From NCBI GenBank assembly GCA_009783465.1, contig WRDM01000003.1, positions 35,919-99,918 of the forward strand: a DNA stretch of 64,000 nt, given 5' to 3'. The notes beneath the pieces were generated by a model, which did not search any database, was not told the DNA's origin, and was given only the letters and a program-made list of their open reading frames with translations. Source of the DNA: Phycisphaerae bacterium (GTDB lineage: Bacteria; Planctomycetota; Phycisphaerae; SM23-33). Below, in pieces: positions 53,841-63,100 of this stretch (positions within the stretch are counted from its first letter, which is position 1; each line of letters starts with the position of its first letter). A program made the position numbers and the translations under genes.

Positions 53841-53989
53841 CAGCCAGTAGCCAGTAGCCAATAGGTATGGCAAAGTCTGTTGCCAATCACACGATCCTGA
53901 TTTTTTCATTCTCTCATCCATTTCCGCGTTCACTGTCTTTTCGCCAATACCGTTCCTTACCTATTGGCTACTGGCTATTGGCTACTGGC
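53841..53989. repeat. Family F palindrome between flgF and flgG
   Basis: CAGCCAGTAGCCAGTAGCC left and GGCTACTGGCTATTGGC right, about 50 bp past the flgF stop codon and 65 bp before the flgG start. Confidence 0.9.
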
Positions 53990-54039
53990 TTTGTTCCCTG
54001 TCACAAACTGTTCTTGTTCACCAACACACCACGCAACGC

Positions 54040-54771
54040 CTACGCGGTTGCCGTTTGTATCAGCGTCTTCATCCGCTCGTCTTCGGTCGCGACGGTTTTC
54101 AGGCCTGACTCGTACAGCCGCGTTACCGTGATCATGTTGACCAGTTCCTCCACGACGTTGACGTTGGAGGCTTCGCGATAGCCCTGGGCGATCCTCGCGT
54201 CGGGCCCGATGGCGCCGCGTGTGCCAGCCGGGGCTTGGTAGAAGCCGTTGCCCATCGGCGTGAGCGTCGCCGGGTTGGCGAACATGACGACGCGAATGCG
54301 TCCGACGACGTCCGCGCCGGCTGACACCGTGCCGTCCTCGCCCACGCGGATCTGTGACAGACCCACGTTGGCGGGGATGGTGATCGGTCCGTCGACGCCG
54401 GCTACCAGAAACCCACTGCTGTCGACGACCTGCCCGTTGGCGTTGAGGCGGAAACAGCCGTTGCGCGTGTAAACCTCGCCGCGCGGCGTCTGGATCGCGA
54501 AGAACCCGTCGCCCGTGATGGCCATGTCCAGCGGGTTCTGCGACTCGGTCAGCCCGCCCGGCTGAAAGTCGATCCGCGTCCGCCCAACCACCGGATGCGT
54601 CTGCGTCGCCCGCGCCGTCGCGTCCATCTGCCTGGCCAATTCCTGATGAAACGCCGTCACGTGCCGTTTGTACCCCACGGTGGACGCGTTGGCCAAATTC
54701 GACGTCGTCGCCTCATACTGCCGCGTCAAGGCGGCCAGGCTCGCGGTTACGTTTTTTGATACGGGATCCAT
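54040..54771 (-). CDS. flgF: Flagellar proximal rod protein FlgF (FlgG-like)
   Basis: 243 residues from ATG 54771. ATTSNLANASTVGYKRHVTA and a C-terminal NVNVVEELVNMITVTRLYES, then GLKTVATEDERM place it in the rod/hook family; the length and position beside flgG favour FlgF over FlgG. The N terminus lacks the usual FlgG Q-x-x-L-D-T-I-A-N-N pattern. The weak ribosome binding site GGCGG lies upstream. Confidence 0.88.
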   Translation of the reverse strand: MDPVSKNVTASLAALTRQYEATTSNLANASTVGYKRHVTAFHQELARQMDATARATQTHPVVGRTRIDFQPGGLTESQNPLDMAITGDGFFAIQTPRGEVYTRNGCFRLNANGQVVDSSGFLVAGVDGPITIPANVGLSQIRVGEDGTVSAGADVVGRIRVVMFANPATLTPMGNGFYQAPAGTRGAIGPDARIAQGYREASNVNVVEELVNMITVTRLYESGLKTVATEDERMKTLIQTATA

Positions 54772-54788
54772 AATCACACCGCCAGAAA

Positions 54789-54937
54789 AGCCACTAGCCA
54801 CAAGCCACTAGCCACCAGGTATGGCGAAGCCTGTTGCCAATCACACGATCTGAATTTCGCTACGTTCATGTCCATTCCCGCTTTCACTGCCTTTTCGCCA
54901 AAAGCGTTCCTTACCTTGTGGCTAGTGGCTAGTGGCT
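54789..54937. repeat. Family F palindrome between the PilZ gene and flgF
   Basis: AGCCACTAGCCACAAGCCAC left and GTGGCTAGTGGCTAGTGGCT right. The stop codon of the PilZ gene (54922-54924) is inside its right arm. Confidence 0.9.
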
Positions 54938-55830
54938 CTCTGTTGCGTTTCCTCCGCCAACACAGCCACTTCCGACGGATGCAGGCCGATCATTTCCAAC
55001 GCGATGTCCCGCGCGCCCGCCAGGGCGGCGCCGACGCGGCGGACTCTGGCCAGGCCCTGCACCGATCGACCGTTGTTGAGCTGCGTCACCACCATCACGC
55101 GGTCGCCCGTTGCCGGCGCGAGCGTGGCGCTAACTTTCAACCCTGTTCCGCCGATTTCCACCAGCGTGGCCGGGACGTACTGCGGCGTGCCCATCGTGCC
55201 GTCGGCATCGAACGCGAACGGCGCGATCCGGCAAGGTCGGCTGGTCGCCACGCGCGGGAACCGCCGCCGGTTGGCGCCCGCTGGCTCGGCGTCGGAAGCG
55301 AACTCGCCCAGACTGCCCGCCGTGCCCGCACGATTCGACGTGACGACCTTGAGGGCAACGGCCGGCGCGGCAGTCTGCGGATCAGCCGCGGTACGCCGCA
55401 GCCCGAGTTTATTGCGAAGATGCGCGATCGCCGTCTCGATATTGGCACGCTCCGGGGCCGTCATGTGCTGGACGCGCCGGCTTTGCCGCAGCGCCGCAGC
55501 GGCCTCCTCGAACGCGCGGTCCCACGTGTACATCGCCATCGGCGTCGGCAGTGACGCCTCCACCGCCATCCTGTGCAGCAGCGTGCATTCAGCCCGCTCC
55601 AGCCCGATGGCCAACCCCTGCTCAAAAAACGCCGCCGCCATCGTGCGGTCCCGCTCATACCGACGCACATGCCGCCACGCCAGCCACGTCAACGCCAGCA
55701 TGCCCAACAGCAGCACCGGCAGCGTCCACCACAACCAACTCGCCGCCCCGCCGTCGCCGCGCACCGCCGCAGCCAACCGCTCCCACGCGCCCTGAGCCAA
55801 CATGACGTTATGTATCGCAATCATTTCCAT
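54922..55830 (-). CDS. Membrane-anchored PilZ-domain protein
   Basis: About 302 residues. A single membrane helix, LWWTLPVLLLGMLALTWLAW near residues 30-50, a helical middle, and a C-terminal PilZ domain (about 190-295) with NRRRFPRVATSRPCRIAPF and LVEIGGTGLKV. The R-x-x-x-R motif for cyclic-di-GMP binding is present. Encoded between flgE and flgF, it may act as a cyclic-di-GMP-dependent brake or assembly regulator of the flagellum, in the manner of YcgR; that is inferred. The last residues A-T-S-H and the stop codon come from a family F repeat. ATG 55830 is chosen; other ATGs at 55824 and 55806 are possible. Confidence 0.8.
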   Translation of the reverse strand: MEMIAIHNVMLAQGAWERLAAAVRGDGGAASWLWWTLPVLLLGMLALTWLAWRHVRRYERDRTMAAAFFEQGLAIGLERAECTLLHRMAVEASLPTPMAMYTWDRAFEEAAAALRQSRRVQHMTAPERANIETAIAHLRNKLGLRRTAADPQTAAPAVALKVVTSNRAGTAGSLGEFASDAEPAGANRRRFPRVATSRPCRIAPFAFDADGTMGTPQYVPATLVEIGGTGLKVSATLAPATGDRVMVVTQLNNGRSVQGLARVRRVGAALAGARDIALEMIGLHPSEVAVLAEETQQRATSH

Positions 55831-55853
55831 GCGTCCGTGCACTCCGTTCAAAA

Positions 55854-56012
55854 AGCCACTAGCCAATAGCCACTAGCCAGCAGGTATGGATAAACCTGTC
55901 GCCAATCACACGATCTCAATCTGTATTACTTTCATCGTAATTCCCGCTTTCACTGCCTTTTTGCCCGTTTCGCCCAAACCGTTCCTTACCTATTGGCTAT
56001 TGGCTACTGGCT
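55854..56012. repeat. Family F palindrome between flgE and the PilZ gene
   Basis: Starts 6 nt after the flgE stop codon and ends 24 nt before the PilZ start. AGCCACTAGCCAATAGCC left, GGCTATTGGCTACTGGC right. Confidence 0.9.
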
Positions 56013-56018
56013 CGTCTT

Positions 56019-57662
56019 TTACCGCAGCAGATTCGACACTTCCCGAATCATGTCGTTGGCCACGCTGATGGTTCTGGCGTTGGCCTGGAAGCCGTTCTGG
56101 GCCAGGATCAGGTTCACGAATTCGCCCGCGACCTCCACGTTGGAGCGTTCCAGCGAGCCGCCGCTGACCGAGCCCGCCCCGCCCGACAAGGCCCGCACGG
56201 GCGTCATGTCGCCGCTGTTGGCCGACGGCAGGTAGTAGTTGCCGCCCAAGGCCGTCAAGCCCGCGGGGTTCTGGAACGTCGCGATCTTCAAACACGCGAT
56301 ATTCTTGCGGATGCCGTTGGAAAACGTGCCCACCAGCACGCCCTCGGGATTCACCGACAACGACGTCAAATTGCCGCAGGCGTACCCGTCCTGCCCGCTG
56401 GCGGCCACCGTGCTCGCGCCGCCAAACTGCTGCACGCCGTTGAACTCGCCCACCGAACCGAAGTCGATCGTGATCTCGCGCGTGGTGCCCGGATCGTTGG
56501 CGAAGATCATCTGGAAAATCGGTTTGTCGGGATTGGCCCCGACGCCCACGCCGCCGAAGCTGCCGTCGTTGAGAAACTTGATGCCCTCGATGCGGCGGTC
56601 CACCAACTGCACGTCGCCGCTGATTGACGTGATCACCAGGTCCCACTGGTTCATGACGTTCGTGCGGACAAACTCCGCCGACAGCACGTGGCCGACGCCC
56701 TGCGTGTCGTACACCGTCACGTTGACCGTCTTGGAGCACTGCCCGCCGGCTTCGAGAACCTTGAAATACGTCGGCAACTCGATCGTGCCCGTGCCGGCGT
56801 AGGACAGCTTCATGTCGGTCAGGCTGTAGCCCGCGTCGTCGTCTTTGAGGCGGATTTCGCCGTTGGTCAGCTTGGCCGTCGAGCCGGGGAAGGCCGCCGA
56901 GATCGCGTCCACCAGGTCGCCCATCGTCGTGGTGGCGTCCACCGTCAGCGTGCTCGAGACCGCGTTGCCCGCGCGGTCCGTGCCCGTGATCGTGATCGTG
57001 CCGTTCAACGGCCCGCCGGAAACCTGGTCCAGATCGGCCAGCCGCGTGGCCGGCGATGTCACCGCCGCGCCCTGCGTGTACTGAACGACGCTCGTGAGCA
57101 GATTGGTCGTCGCCTTATAGTCGTCGGCCGCCAACGAACCCGTAAAGGAAATGTTCTCCGTCACCTTCGCCGGCAAGGCCGTGTCGTACGGAATGCGAAT
57201 GTTGCTGTTGGCCACATTCTGGAACCCCTCCGCCACGCCCTCGGCCCCGATCCGCTGCACGTGATACCCCGTGCTCGGATCGACGAGGTAATAATTCTCA
57301 TCGACGGTGAACGCGCCGACGCGCGTGAAGACGTCCTTCTGCCCGTCGTTGAGCACGAAGTATCCCGCGCCGCTGATGGCCATGTCCAGCGGCACGCCCG
57401 TGTGCGTCAGGCTGCCCTGCGTCATGTTGCGCTCGATCGCCAGCACGCCCACGCCGTAGCCAACCTGCATCGCGTTGGTGCCTCCGCTGTAACTCGACCC
57501 GCTCGACGCCTCACGCAGCGTCTGGCTGAGCAGCTCGCCGAACGACACGCGCGACGCCTTGAACGCCGTCGTGTTCATGTTCGCCAGATTGTTGCCCGTC
57601 ACGTCAATCATCGTCTGATGGGCCTTCAAACCCGATACGCCCGACATCATCGCGTTATTCAT
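56019..57662 (-). CDS. flgE: Flagellar hook protein FlgE
   Basis: 547 residues from ATG 57662. MMSGVSGLKAHQTMIDVTGN, then NLANMNTTAFKASRVSFGEL at the start; SNVEVAGEFVNLILAQNGFQ, then ANARTISVANDMIREVSNLL at the end: both are hook/rod signatures. The middle is longer than E. coli FlgE (402 residues), as in many non-enteric bacteria. GAGG upstream of the ATG is part of the tip of the family E element at 57677-57814. Confidence 0.95.
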   Translation of the reverse strand: MNNAMMSGVSGLKAHQTMIDVTGNNLANMNTTAFKASRVSFGELLSQTLREASSGSSYSGGTNAMQVGYGVGVLAIERNMTQGSLTHTGVPLDMAISGAGYFVLNDGQKDVFTRVGAFTVDENYYLVDPSTGYHVQRIGAEGVAEGFQNVANSNIRIPYDTALPAKVTENISFTGSLAADDYKATTNLLTSVVQYTQGAAVTSPATRLADLDQVSGGPLNGTITITGTDRAGNAVSSTLTVDATTTMGDLVDAISAAFPGSTAKLTNGEIRLKDDDAGYSLTDMKLSYAGTGTIELPTYFKVLEAGGQCSKTVNVTVYDTQGVGHVLSAEFVRTNVMNQWDLVITSISGDVQLVDRRIEGIKFLNDGSFGGVGVGANPDKPIFQMIFANDPGTTREITIDFGSVGEFNGVQQFGGASTVAASGQDGYACGNLTSLSVNPEGVLVGTFSNGIRKNIACLKIATFQNPAGLTALGGNYYLPSANSGDMTPVRALSGGAGSVSGGSLERSNVEVAGEFVNLILAQNGFQANARTISVANDMIREVSNLLR

Positions 57663-57676
57663 GTCGATCCTCTCTC

Positions 57677-57814
57677 CTCGTGGCGAGGGCGTCTCGCCCT
57701 CGCGTCTGGCGGGCATCTTGCCCGCGTCTGGCGGGCAGAACATCCGCATCGTCTTGTCGTCTTCAACATGCCAAACCTGCGGAACGCACACGCGGGCGAG
57801 ACGCCCGTGTCACG
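57677..57814. repeat. Family E element between flgD and flgE
   Basis: CTCGTGGCGAGGGCGTCTCG at one tip and GCGGGCGAGACGCCCGTGTC at the other. The flgD stop codon (57810-57812) is inside the right tip and the flgE ribosome binding site touches the left tip. Confidence 0.85.
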
Positions 57815-58415
57815 CCGTCAGGCCGGTCGCGCCGCGTGCCGACTCGGCCGACCGCGCGTACGCCCGCGTCGCCGCCGACGCCGCCAAGGCCGACGCCCAC
57901 ACGTCCGCCGCGGCGAACTCGTCGCCCGCCTCGTCGTCCTCGGTGTCCGTCGCGCTGGCGATGGGAGGCACCACGTCGTCATCGTCATCGTCATCGTTGT
58001 CGCCCGGATCGGCCGGGGGCGGCGCGGGCAGCACCGGCGGGGGCGCGTCAGGCTCCTGAATCAGAATCACGTCCGCGGGATTCACCGCATCGTTGCCGAC
58101 ACCCAGCATCGGCTGGCCTCGAATCAACACCACCTGATTCACCACGCCGGTACGCGGATCGTTCTCGCCGGGCACGAAATACGTCACCTGCTTGCCGATC
58201 AGCCCCGACGCCTGATCCACCTGCTGTACCAGCAGACTCTTGGCGAAACTGTTGGACATGTTCTCCATCTGTTCCAACTGTGAAAGCTGGGCCAACTGCA
58301 TGGCCATCTGGTTGTTGTCCATCGGTTCCAGCGGATTCTGATTCTGCAACTGCACAATGAGCAGGTTGAGGTAGCTCATCCGCATGTCGCCGCTGCCTGT
58401 GCCGAAAACGCTCAT
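57810..58415 (-). CDS. flgD: Flagellar hook capping/assembly protein FlgD
   Basis: 201 residues from ATG 58415. LLIVQLQNQNPLEPMDNNQM, then MQLAQLSQLEQMENMSNSFA is the conserved FlgD N terminus, required for export and hook capping. The usual C-terminal Ig-like/FlgD_Tudor domains are only partly recognisable (ASGLIGKQVTYFVPGENDPR). After a proline-rich stretch there is an acidic run GDNDDDDDDD and an Ala-rich tail. The C terminus may have been reshaped by the adjacent family E repeat, which supplies the stop codon. Confidence 0.88.
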   Translation of the reverse strand: MSVFGTGSGDMRMSYLNLLIVQLQNQNPLEPMDNNQMAMQLAQLSQLEQMENMSNSFAKSLLVQQVDQASGLIGKQVTYFVPGENDPRTGVVNQVVLIRGQPMLGVGNDAVNPADVILIQEPDAPPPVLPAPPPADPGDNDDDDDDDVVPPIASATDTEDDEAGDEFAAADVWASALAASAATRAYARSAESARGATGLTA

Positions 58416-58420
58416 GGTTG

Positions 58421-58561
58421 CCTCGTGACGAGGGCGTCTCGCCCTCGTGTCTGGCGGGCATCTTGCCCGCGTCTGGCGGGTAGGACTTCCGCATCCGTCT
58501 TGTCGTCTTCCTAACGCTGGGCCGATGGAACGCACACGCGGGCGAGACGCCCGCGCCACGT
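58421..58561. repeat. Family E element between fliK and flgD
   Basis: CCTCGTGACGAGGGCGTCTC at one tip, GCGGGCGAGACGCCCGCGCC at the other, lying between the fliK stop codon and the flgD start; the tip includes GAGG that serves as ribosome binding site for flgD. Confidence 0.85.
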
Positions 58562-58565
58562 TGCC

Positions 58566-59732
58566 TCACATCCACACGTTTACGCCGGCGGCGGACATCT
58601 CCGCCGGACTGGAGTTCGACGACGCCATTCGCTCCGCGTCGTCGTTATCGTCATTCAATGTCTCATTAAAAACGTCACCCCGGCCTCGACCGCCGCCGGG
58701 TTGCCCCGAGTGCTGGCCGTCAAATCGGAACCCGCCTTCGCGGTCCGTGCCGCGTTCCTGGCCGCCGTCCGACGCGCCGGACTCCCGCATCACGACCTCC
58801 ATCTGTCGCACCGCGATGCCCGCTTCCGCCAACCTCGCCACCAACGCCGACGCCTCCCCGCGCAACGCCGCCGCCGTGTGCGACTGGGCCACCTCGAGCC
58901 TCCCCTCCACCGCCGAACCCGACGACCACATCGTCAACCGAACCTCGCCCAGATGCGGCGGATCCAACCGAATCACCAACACCCGCGACGCCGAACCCGA
59001 CGCCGCCTTCGCGATCTGACCAGCCACGTCGTTCACATCCACCGCCAACCGCCCCGCGGACGTCTCTGCCGCGACGGAGCGAAGCGAAGACGGGTCGCCC
59101 GCGCTGGATACTCCATGCACCTGGACGCCGGAAGACGCGGCGGCAGCATTCGCAGCCATCGACGCCTCAAACGCCGCCGCGACCGACTTGGCGCTCTCCG
59201 CCGCGCCGGCCGCCAGCGTGCCCGCACTGGCCGCATCCGCCAACAACGTCTCCGCAGCCGCCTCGACGCCACCCGCCGCAAAAAGGCCGGCGGCGGCCTC
59301 ATGCTCACGCACGAGGCCTCCGGATGAAACCCAGGCCCGGGAGTTCACGCCCCCGTCGTCCGTCTCTGTCATTGCGGCAATACGTGACGCGGGCGTCCCT
59401 GCTTCGCCAAGGCTACGCAGGGCAGGCCCACCCACGTTGTGCGTTCCATGGGATTGACCGTTAAAAGACGTCAAATCGCCCTCGCCACGTACAACGCCGC
59501 CAGTCATCGTTACAGTCGCCGCCGTCATCGGCCCGTTTTCGCCGCCGGTACTGGTAAAAAGCTGCGCCATCAACGCCATCAAAAACCCGCCCGACTCCGC
59601 CGACTCGCCGCCGCCAGCCAGTACCGATTCATCGCCGCCCGCGCCGCCATGCAACGCCTTCCCGCGCTGCGGCGACGCCTTGCCCGCGCCGGCAGACTCA
59701 TGCCTCGAATTGTCAACGGCCGTCGATGCCAT
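58566..59732 (-). CDS. fliK: FliK-like hook-length control protein with embedded repeat
   Basis: 388 residues, Ala/Ser/Gly rich and low in structure except the C-terminal domain (about 240-320), with RVLVIRLDPPHLGEVRLTMW, then LVARLAEAGIAVRQMEVVM, which matches the Flg_hook domain of FliK. This domain triggers the export switch from hook to filament substrates. A family E element (59391-59489) adds about 33 residues in phase near residue 85. It is the first gene of the cluster and follows a sigma-54 promoter match by about 20 nt. Confidence 0.85.
   Translation of the reverse strand: MASTAVDNSRHESAGAGKASPQRGKALHGGAGGDESVLAGGGESAESGGFLMALMAQLFTSTGGENGPMTAATVTMTGGVVRGEGDLTSFNGQSHGTHNVGGPALRSLGEAGTPASRIAAMTETDDGGVNSRAWVSSGGLVREHEAAAGLFAAGGVEAAAETLLADAASAGTLAAGAAESAKSVAAAFEASMAANAAAASSGVQVHGVSSAGDPSSLRSVAAETSAGRLAVDVNDVAGQIAKAASGSASRVLVIRLDPPHLGEVRLTMWSSGSAVEGRLEVAQSHTAAALRGEASALVARLAEAGIAVRQMEVVMRESGASDGGQERGTDREGGFRFDGQHSGQPGGGRGRGDVFNETLNDDNDDAERMASSNSSPAEMSAAGVNVWM
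59391..59489. mobile_element. Family E element inserted in frame in fliK
   Basis: TACGTGACGCGGGCGTCC at one tip and CGCCCTCGCCACGTA near the other. Read in the same frame as in FlgA and the exosortase (GQSHGTHNVGG, then GTPASR). It is 99 bp, a multiple of three. Confidence 0.75.
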
Positions 59733-60110
59733 CTCGCCAACTCACCTTCGGCCACTACCAAGCAACCCCCGTGCCAACGCAAAAAATCCTATCGCGCCCG
59801 GTGCGTAAGACATGTCAAAAACTTGTGTTACCGTTATCAACCCCGGCGGGACCCCACCGGCATCTCACGCCAAACGCCATCTCGACAACCGGAAATATCT
59901 TCCGCCACAGCGAAAACTTTTCCGGTGCACTCGGAAGGGTGCGCCAAAATGTTACGTTCCGATATCAGCGCCAACTCAACGATTTTCCTGATGCCAGAAC
60001 TTCCTGGCACACTCATTCGCAACCATAAAAATTATTCTGGAATGACCGGAACAAACGCACTCACCCGGCGTCTATCTATCTGGAACACGAACCGAGCCAG
60101 GAGAATCTTC
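59733..60110. other. Divergent region between the flagellar cluster and the repeat lipoprotein
   Basis: It holds the sigma-54 promoter match of the flagellar cluster near one end. No palindromic element was recognised. A sequence TGGCACACTCATTCGC near 60013 resembles sigma-54 sites but has the wrong -12 spacing. Confidence 0.5.
59761..59776 (-). promoter_or_regulatory. Sigma-54 promoter of the flagellar cluster
   Basis: The minus strand reads TGGCACGGGGGTTGCT, a full match to TGGCACR-N4-TTGCW with GG and GC 10 nt apart. The start of transcription would be near 59751, about 19 nt before the fliK ATG at 59732, with AAGGTGAG as ribosome binding site. Confidence 0.75.
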
Positions 60111-63100
60111 ATGCGCCATTTCGCCCGACCGCGCCACATCACGATATGCCTCGCAATCCTCTGCGCCGCCCTGACGGCTGGGTGCAAAGAAAACCACACC
60201 GCCACGATGCACACAACGGCCATCACGACGACCCCCGCAACGGCGCCAACATCCGACGCGGCGGTGGAACTGACTGCCCAGACGCTCGAACCATGGCTTG
60301 GCGGCAAGGAGTTTGTCGAAGTCGCCTTCGTAGGCCTGGCTGCGACGGAGGATCAACTGGACGCGTGGCGCACGTGGCTGTCGGAACGAGAATACGACTA
60401 TAGCATGGCCGCCGGTTCGGCGTACTATCGCTACCACAGCGGCTATGTTCATGACGGTAGCGGCCGAAACTTCGCGTATATCACGATGAAGGTCACGCCA
60501 GACAACGTGAAGCGGCTGTTGTCGTTACAGAAGGATCTGGCCGAGCGGGATTACACGCTGGACACCAAGGCGACGCACGTCCTGTCGTACGTCGGCGACG
60601 AGGCGACCCGCCGCAAGGCGCGGGAAATGATCCCCGACATATTGGCCGATATTGCGACGATTTTTCAGGACAAACTCCAGGCCACCACACAGATTTTCGG
60701 CAAGGACAATAACGAACGATTTGGCTCAATCCACTCCATCCGCTATGCCGTGACCGGAGAAAAAAACTTCGGTGGCGGAATTTACTTCGTGGAAATTCCC
60801 CAGTCTCCTTTCAACATGTCGGCCGCCATGCCGGATTTCACGATCCACCTGCCGCATCTGGGACTGCTCGTGCAAGCCTACCACCTCCACGGCGCCGTCA
60901 CTGAGGATGTGAAAAAAGCCCTGCAACCGCTGATCGACCTCGACGGCAAGCCGCAGCCGTTCGGCTCGACCGGCGATGGTTGGCATCCCTTGGTGTCCAC
61001 CACCACGGCGCCAGCGCCCGCCGCCACGCCGCCCACCGAGCAGACGCTCGAACAGTGGCTTGTCGGTAAGGAGGTCATCCGCCTGACCTTTACAGGCCAG
61101 GGTATGGCAATGCGCGAACTGAACGCCTGGCTGGAGGAAAACGGCTACCGCCACATCGACATGAGCGTCGATCCGACGTTTATCAGTTTTGCCTGGCAAA
61201 GCCGCGAGGTCGGTGTGGATGTTCGCATGCGGGCGACGCCGGTCAACGTCGAGCGGCTGTTGTCGCTGCGAAAGGAGTTGGCCGGATTGGGCTTCACGTT
61301 GAATCCTTATCAAAACGACGTCGGGGTCAATGTCCTGTCGTACGTCGGCGACGAGGCCACCCGCCAAAAGGCCCGCGACATGGTTCCCGATCGGCTGGCC
61401 GCCCTGGAGAAGGGCCTTCAAGACGCGCTTCAAGCCAGGATCATCTCCAACCGCATTCCTCCAAATGACAAAGAGTGTCTTGGCAACATCCGCTATGAAG
61501 TGCCCGACACGAAAATCAGCGGCATGATTCACGTCTACGAAATCACGCCCTCGAAGTCCTGGGAGCGGAACGTCCACTGCGATCAAACGATTTACCTGCC
61601 GCACCTGGGGCTGGTCGTGACGGCCTATTATCGCCCCGGCCAGGTCGGCGCGGGCAGGGACACCTCGCCGCAACGCGCCGCCTTCCACGACGCCGTGCAA
61701 CAGGCTATGAAGCCGCTGACCGACCTCGACGACCAGCCGCGGCTGTACAATCACTACCCCGTGTTGTATCGCGCCCCGTCCGCCGTGCACTATGCCTACA
61801 AGGTCGGCATGACTTCCCTGCCGCCCACCGCCACGCCGCCGTTGGAACAGTGGCTCGAGGGCAAGGCGGTCGTCACCGTCACCTTCGTCAGCCCGCCGAC
61901 GACGCCAAAGGAAAATCCCGAAAAAGCCTATGTCGGACCAGACGCCGAATTCAAAAAACATGAGGTCCGGGAGGCGACGTTCCGCTGCTCCGTCCACCTC
62001 GACGGCCGAGGTTCCTCGCCCACCGACCGCCGAGAGGACATCGACCAGATGAACAGCGTCGAAGTCACGATGGACGTCACGCCGGAAAACATCGAACGGC
62101 TGTTGACGCTACAGAAAGACCTGCGCGAACAGTGCTGCCTCCTGGACCCCATGCAGACGAACGTGCTGGCGTACGTCGGCGACGCGGACGTACGCGAAAA
62201 GGCCCGGAACATGGTGCCCGACCTGATCGCCTCCCTGACGACGGCGCTTCAGGAGGAGTTCAAGGTCACGACAAACCCCAGCCGCAAATTCGAAGAGGAG
62301 ATGCTCGGCGGAATCGACTACGGAGGCTTCGGAGTGCGCGGGGCCGATCTCACAGGCCTCCACGGCATGATTCACGTTCACGACATGTCGGCCAAAAAAT
62401 CCTGGGCGCTGCGGAACGTCCGCCCGAACCGAACGATCCATCTGCCGCACCTGCGATTGGCCGTGGGGATCTATTACCGCCCCGGCCGGTCCGACTCGTA
62501 CGAGGACGAATCGCCGCAGCGCGACGCCTTCCTGGACGCCATGCAAAAAATCGTGCAGCCGCTGATCGACCTCGACCCCACGCCATGGATATACAGTTGG
62601 CCAAGCGCCGTCATCGAAATCGACGCCGCCAGGATGGGGCCCATCATGACACTGCTCGCGACGCCAACAACAGCCCCCACAACGGAGCCAGCAACACCTG
62701 CAACGGCGCCCGCCGTCCCGGCGAAGCCGACCGCCGAGACGCTCGAACAGTGGCTTGGCGACAAGGAGTTCGTCCAGATCCACTACGAAAGCCCGCGCGT
62801 GATGCGGGAAAAACCGGGCGTCTATCCAACGCTGGACCCCGAACTCCGCAAGCTCGAAGTTAGCGATCAGGCCGCGGCTTATTACTGCTTCGTAACGATG
62901 ACCAACCGGAAAGGAGTCATTTTCTGGACCTATGCGAGCGTCATCATGCACGTCACGCCGGACAACGTGAAGCGGCTGCTGGCGCTGCAGGAAGATTTGA
63001 AGAAATTTGACCTCGTTCTCGATACGACAAAGGTCAATTCGTACGTCGGCGACGCGGAGACCCGTCGCAAGGCCCGGGAAGTGATTCCCGAAATACTGGC

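Noticed and set aside
60013..60028. TGGCACACTCATTCGC as a sigma-54 promoter for the repeat lipoprotein
   Set aside because: The GC element is displaced by one base relative to the required spacing and TTGC is not intact.
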